From positions 1-33,076 of the forward strand of contig JAITLC010000149.1 in NCBI GenBank assembly GCA_031278095.1: a stretch of 33,076 bases of DNA, read 5' to 3'. The position numbers and the translations under genes are program-made. This DNA comes from Treponema sp. (GTDB lineage Bacteria > Spirochaetota > Spirochaetia > Treponematales > Breznakiellaceae). The notes beneath the pieces are model-generated. The model did not search any database, was not told the DNA's origin, and worked only from the letters and a program-made list of their open reading frames with translations. How positions within the stretch are numbered: the first letter of the stretch is position 1; every line of letters starts with the position of its first letter. Below, in pieces: positions 31,223 to 33,076 of the stretch.

Positions 31223-32989
31223 CTATTCGCTTATCGCGGTAATATTATCCTTAAAATTTTTCCACCCGGGCGCCGCCTTGTAGGCATCTTCGCTGCCCGC
31301 CGGGACGTAAATAGCCGTCAAATTCGGCATTCTCGCAGGGATGAACCCTGCTCCCGGATAAGGATTGTACTGACTGAATAAAGGCGTCATTTTAGGAGGA
31401 CCGGCGGCCATGACGGTCATCGTAGTCACCCCGCTTTCCCAAAAAGCGGCTTGTTCAATATATTCCAGGGAGGCGGGCAGGATTACGTCGTTTATCTTGG
31501 GGCAGCACCAGAAGACCTCCTCCTCAATGGTTGTAATACCGGTGGAGGACAGATCTACGGTTGTCAGTTCAGTGCACTCGCGGAAAAGTTCCTTCTTAAG
31601 CACGGTTATTCCGGTGGAGGCGAGGAAGTCTACATTGGTTAAACCCGTTTTATAGAACACCCCTCCATAGTTAGTCCCGATCGTAGTCACGGCAGAAGGC
31701 AGGATTACGGTGGTTAAACTCGTACAGTTGTAAAAGAGGTAATCGGGAAGCGTTGCGCCGGTATAGCCGGAAAGATCCGCCGTGGTAAGGCCGGCGCAGT
31801 CCTGGAACGCCGATCCACCCAGGGTTGTTATACCGGCGGGGAGGGATATCTCCGTCAGTCCCGAAAAGGAGAAGGCCCGGATTCCGATGCCGGTCAGGGT
31901 ATCGGGCAGGCTTACCGTGGGTAGGCCGGTGCAGGAATAGAAGGCATACTTTCCTATGTCGGTAAGGCCGTCCGGCAGGGAAACGGATACCAGCAGGAGC
32001 GTTTTGGCGGACAGGTTCTCCCGGGTAGAAGGACCCGGCACGGCGGGAATCGTTGTACCCGTACAGGCCGAGAGGTCCAGGGCGACGTATTTACCGGCCT
32101 CAAGGTTCTCAAAAACCCCGCCCAGCCAGTCGCCGTTTTTGGAGAACGATTCCAGAGCGCCCTCCAGGGCAATGGTATGGGGAGTACCCGGGGTATTGGC
32201 CGGGAGGCTTTGTAAATAGGCTTTCATTTCCGCAAGGTCGCTGAACGGGCCGGAGAACGACGACTCCGTGGCCCCGGTCACGGGGAAGACCAGGGTTACC
32301 GTGCCGCTGTCCGCCGCGCTGGTAATCGAGGCGGCGCCGCTGTGGCTAAAGACGTCTGCCGGGAGGCCCTGGAAGGTGTATCCTGCGGCCGCGGTTAAGC
32401 TTAGCTCTGCGGCATAGATCGTATTCGCCAAAAATTTGCCGCCGCGGACATAGCCCCCCGCTTTCCATACAATGGTCCCCGTATACTGGGTATCGCTTAC
32501 GCTTGTTACCGGCGTTTCCCCCGTGACCGGCGCGGGGATATGCGCCGTCAGGTCAAGGCTGGTTACCGTTGTTCCGGAGGGGGAACCCGGCCCGGTCACA
32601 GGAAAGGTAATGGTAACCATACCGCTGTCAGCCGCGCTGCTTATTGAACCGGCGCCGCTGTGGCTAAAGGCGTTTGCCCCAAGACCCGTAAAGCCGTATC
32701 CCTCCGCCGCAGTCAGGCCGATTACGGCGGCATAGACCGTATCCTCCGCAAAATTGCCGGAGAAGACCATGTCCCCCGCCTTCCACACAACAGCCCCGGT
32801 GTACTGGGCATCGTTCACGCTTGTTACCGGCGTTTCCCCCGTGACCGGCGCGGGGATATGCGCCGTCAGGTCAAGGCTGGTTACCGTTTCCGGACCCGGC
32901 GACGATGGAGTGGGGCATCCCCCCAAGAGGACTGCCAGGAGTACCGCTCCCGCCGGGAGAACCCTTAAATGTATTTTTTTTGTTTTCAT
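31223..32989 (-). CDS. BspA-type leucine-rich-repeat lipoprotein
   Basis: 588 aa from ATG 32989 (GGAG upstream). Signal peptide ending AVLLGGC, lipid on Cys25. Two copies of a 106-residue module follow (res 35-140 and 141-about 240), each TVTSLDLTAHIPAPVTGETP...YTG..VWKAG..YAA..LTAA.GY.F.GL...FSHSGA.SI.SAADSG.VT..FPVTG, a sequence I do not recognise beyond treponemal lipoproteins. The C-terminal half is a Treponema/BspA-type LRR array (LRR_5) with YAFYSCTGLPTVSLPDTLTGIGIRAF-like units of about 23 residues, ending in the typical IYVPAGSEDAYKAAPGWKNF. Homologues bind fibronectin or fibrinogen, so it is a probable host- or matrix-binding surface protein. First gene of the cluster; its promoter region is cut by the window end. 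Confidence 0.92.
   Translation of the reverse strand: MKTKKIHLRVLPAGAVLLAVLLGGCPTPSSPGPETVTSLDLTAHIPAPVTGETPVTSVNDAQYTGAVVWKAGDMVFSGNFAEDTVYAAVIGLTAAEGYGFTGLGANAFSHSGAGSISSAADSGMVTITFPVTGPGSPSGTTVTSLDLTAHIPAPVTGETPVTSVSDTQYTGTIVWKAGGYVRGGKFLANTIYAAELSLTAAAGYTFQGLPADVFSHSGAASITSAADSGTVTLVFPVTGATESSFSGPFSDLAEMKAYLQSLPANTPGTPHTIALEGALESFSKNGDWLGGVFENLEAGKYVALDLSACTGTTIPAVPGPSTRENLSAKTLLLVSVSLPDGLTDIGKYAFYSCTGLPTVSLPDTLTGIGIRAFSFSGLTEISLPAGITTLGGSAFQDCAGLTTADLSGYTGATLPDYLFYNCTSLTTVILPSAVTTIGTNYGGVFYKTGLTNVDFLASTGITVLKKELFRECTELTTVDLSSTGITTIEEEVFWCCPKINDVILPASLEYIEQAAFWESGVTTMTVMAAGPPKMTPLFSQYNPYPGAGFIPARMPNLTAIYVPAGSEDAYKAAPGWKNFKDNITAISE
32499..32570 (-). repeat. 72-bp identical block, copy 2 of the lipoprotein module
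   Basis: Identical base for base with 32817-32888, 318 bp (106 codons) away. It encodes the TVTSLDLTAHIPAPVTGETP start of the second module, while the rest of the two modules has diverged. Confidence 0.9.
32817..32888 (-). repeat. 72-bp identical block, copy 1 of the lipoprotein module
   Basis: Twin of 32499-32570. It encodes the start of the first module, directly after the lipoprotein signal and spacer. Confidence 0.9.
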
Positions 32990-33076
32990 CGTTCCCGTCT
33001 CCTTCAAAGCCGCTAAAACAGTATCGTGAGCCAGTTCCAAAACCCCATGGTTTTTCCACTAGCTTTGGAGTTTCTC

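Noticed and set aside
32990-33076. Promoter or terminator at the window end (AAAACC-ATGG-GGTTTT)
   Set aside because: Small hairpin without T-run and no paired -35/-10; the upstream context is outside the window.

Overview
The window looks like a piece of a host-associated Treponema chromosome (Spirochaetota), perhaps a termite-gut-type treponeme. This is an inference. It rests on three things: the gene order cheW / DegT-like / nadK / recN / conserved hypothetical, which I recall from Treponema pallidum (around TP0439-TP0443); a long pyrophosphate-dependent phosphofructokinase of the spirochaete type; and many lipoproteins, including BspA-type leucine-rich-repeat and ankyrin-repeat proteins.

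Layout. 33-150: 5S rRNA, the end of an rrn operon. 228-9589 (+): a tightly packed run of cheW, a DegT-fold protein lacking its catalytic lysine, NAD kinase, RecN, a helical hypothetical, and two half-ABC exporters that form a typical asymmetric heterodimer. 9590-9969: a non-coding scar with a promoter, a strong ribosome site and a small reading frame broken by a near-perfect palindrome. 9970-12786 (-): a large ankyrin-repeat lipoprotein. 12886-12967 (-): tRNA-Leu(GAG) with a badly paired T-stem. 13136-14533 (-): an orphan CreD-like membrane protein. 14762-17725 (-): a GH18-like lipoprotein followed by a cytoplasmic GH2 beta-glucuronidase-like enzyme. 17828-23674 (+): an operon of a TetR regulator, an RND/MMPL transporter, a LolA-like periplasmic protein and a DUF1302-like outer-membrane barrel. 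23676-27385 (-): pfp coupled to a DUF4139 protein. 27512-32989 (-): four consecutive surface lipoprotein genes (LRR, Asp-box propeller, beta-helix, FnIII).

Two signals stand out. First, short palindromic elements sit in frame inside protein-coding genes. Three copies share the same DNA core and encode SAGP...GEGSS (in the DegT-like gene, nadK and the first ABC gene). Other palindromes of different sequence lie in the nadK tail, an ABC linker and a GH2 insertion, and a 66-bp tandem repeat brings extra ribosome-site/ATG pairs in front of nadK. All keep the frame, like the Rickettsia palindromic elements. Second, the RND transporter and the barrel protein of the TetR operon share an unusual acidic Phe-Gly motif (DDFGFG). 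It lies in a periplasmic loop of one and at the mature N-terminus of the other, which suggests the two proteins touch and form an envelope-spanning lipid or lipoprotein transport machine.

All calls come from reading the sequence; no database search was run.
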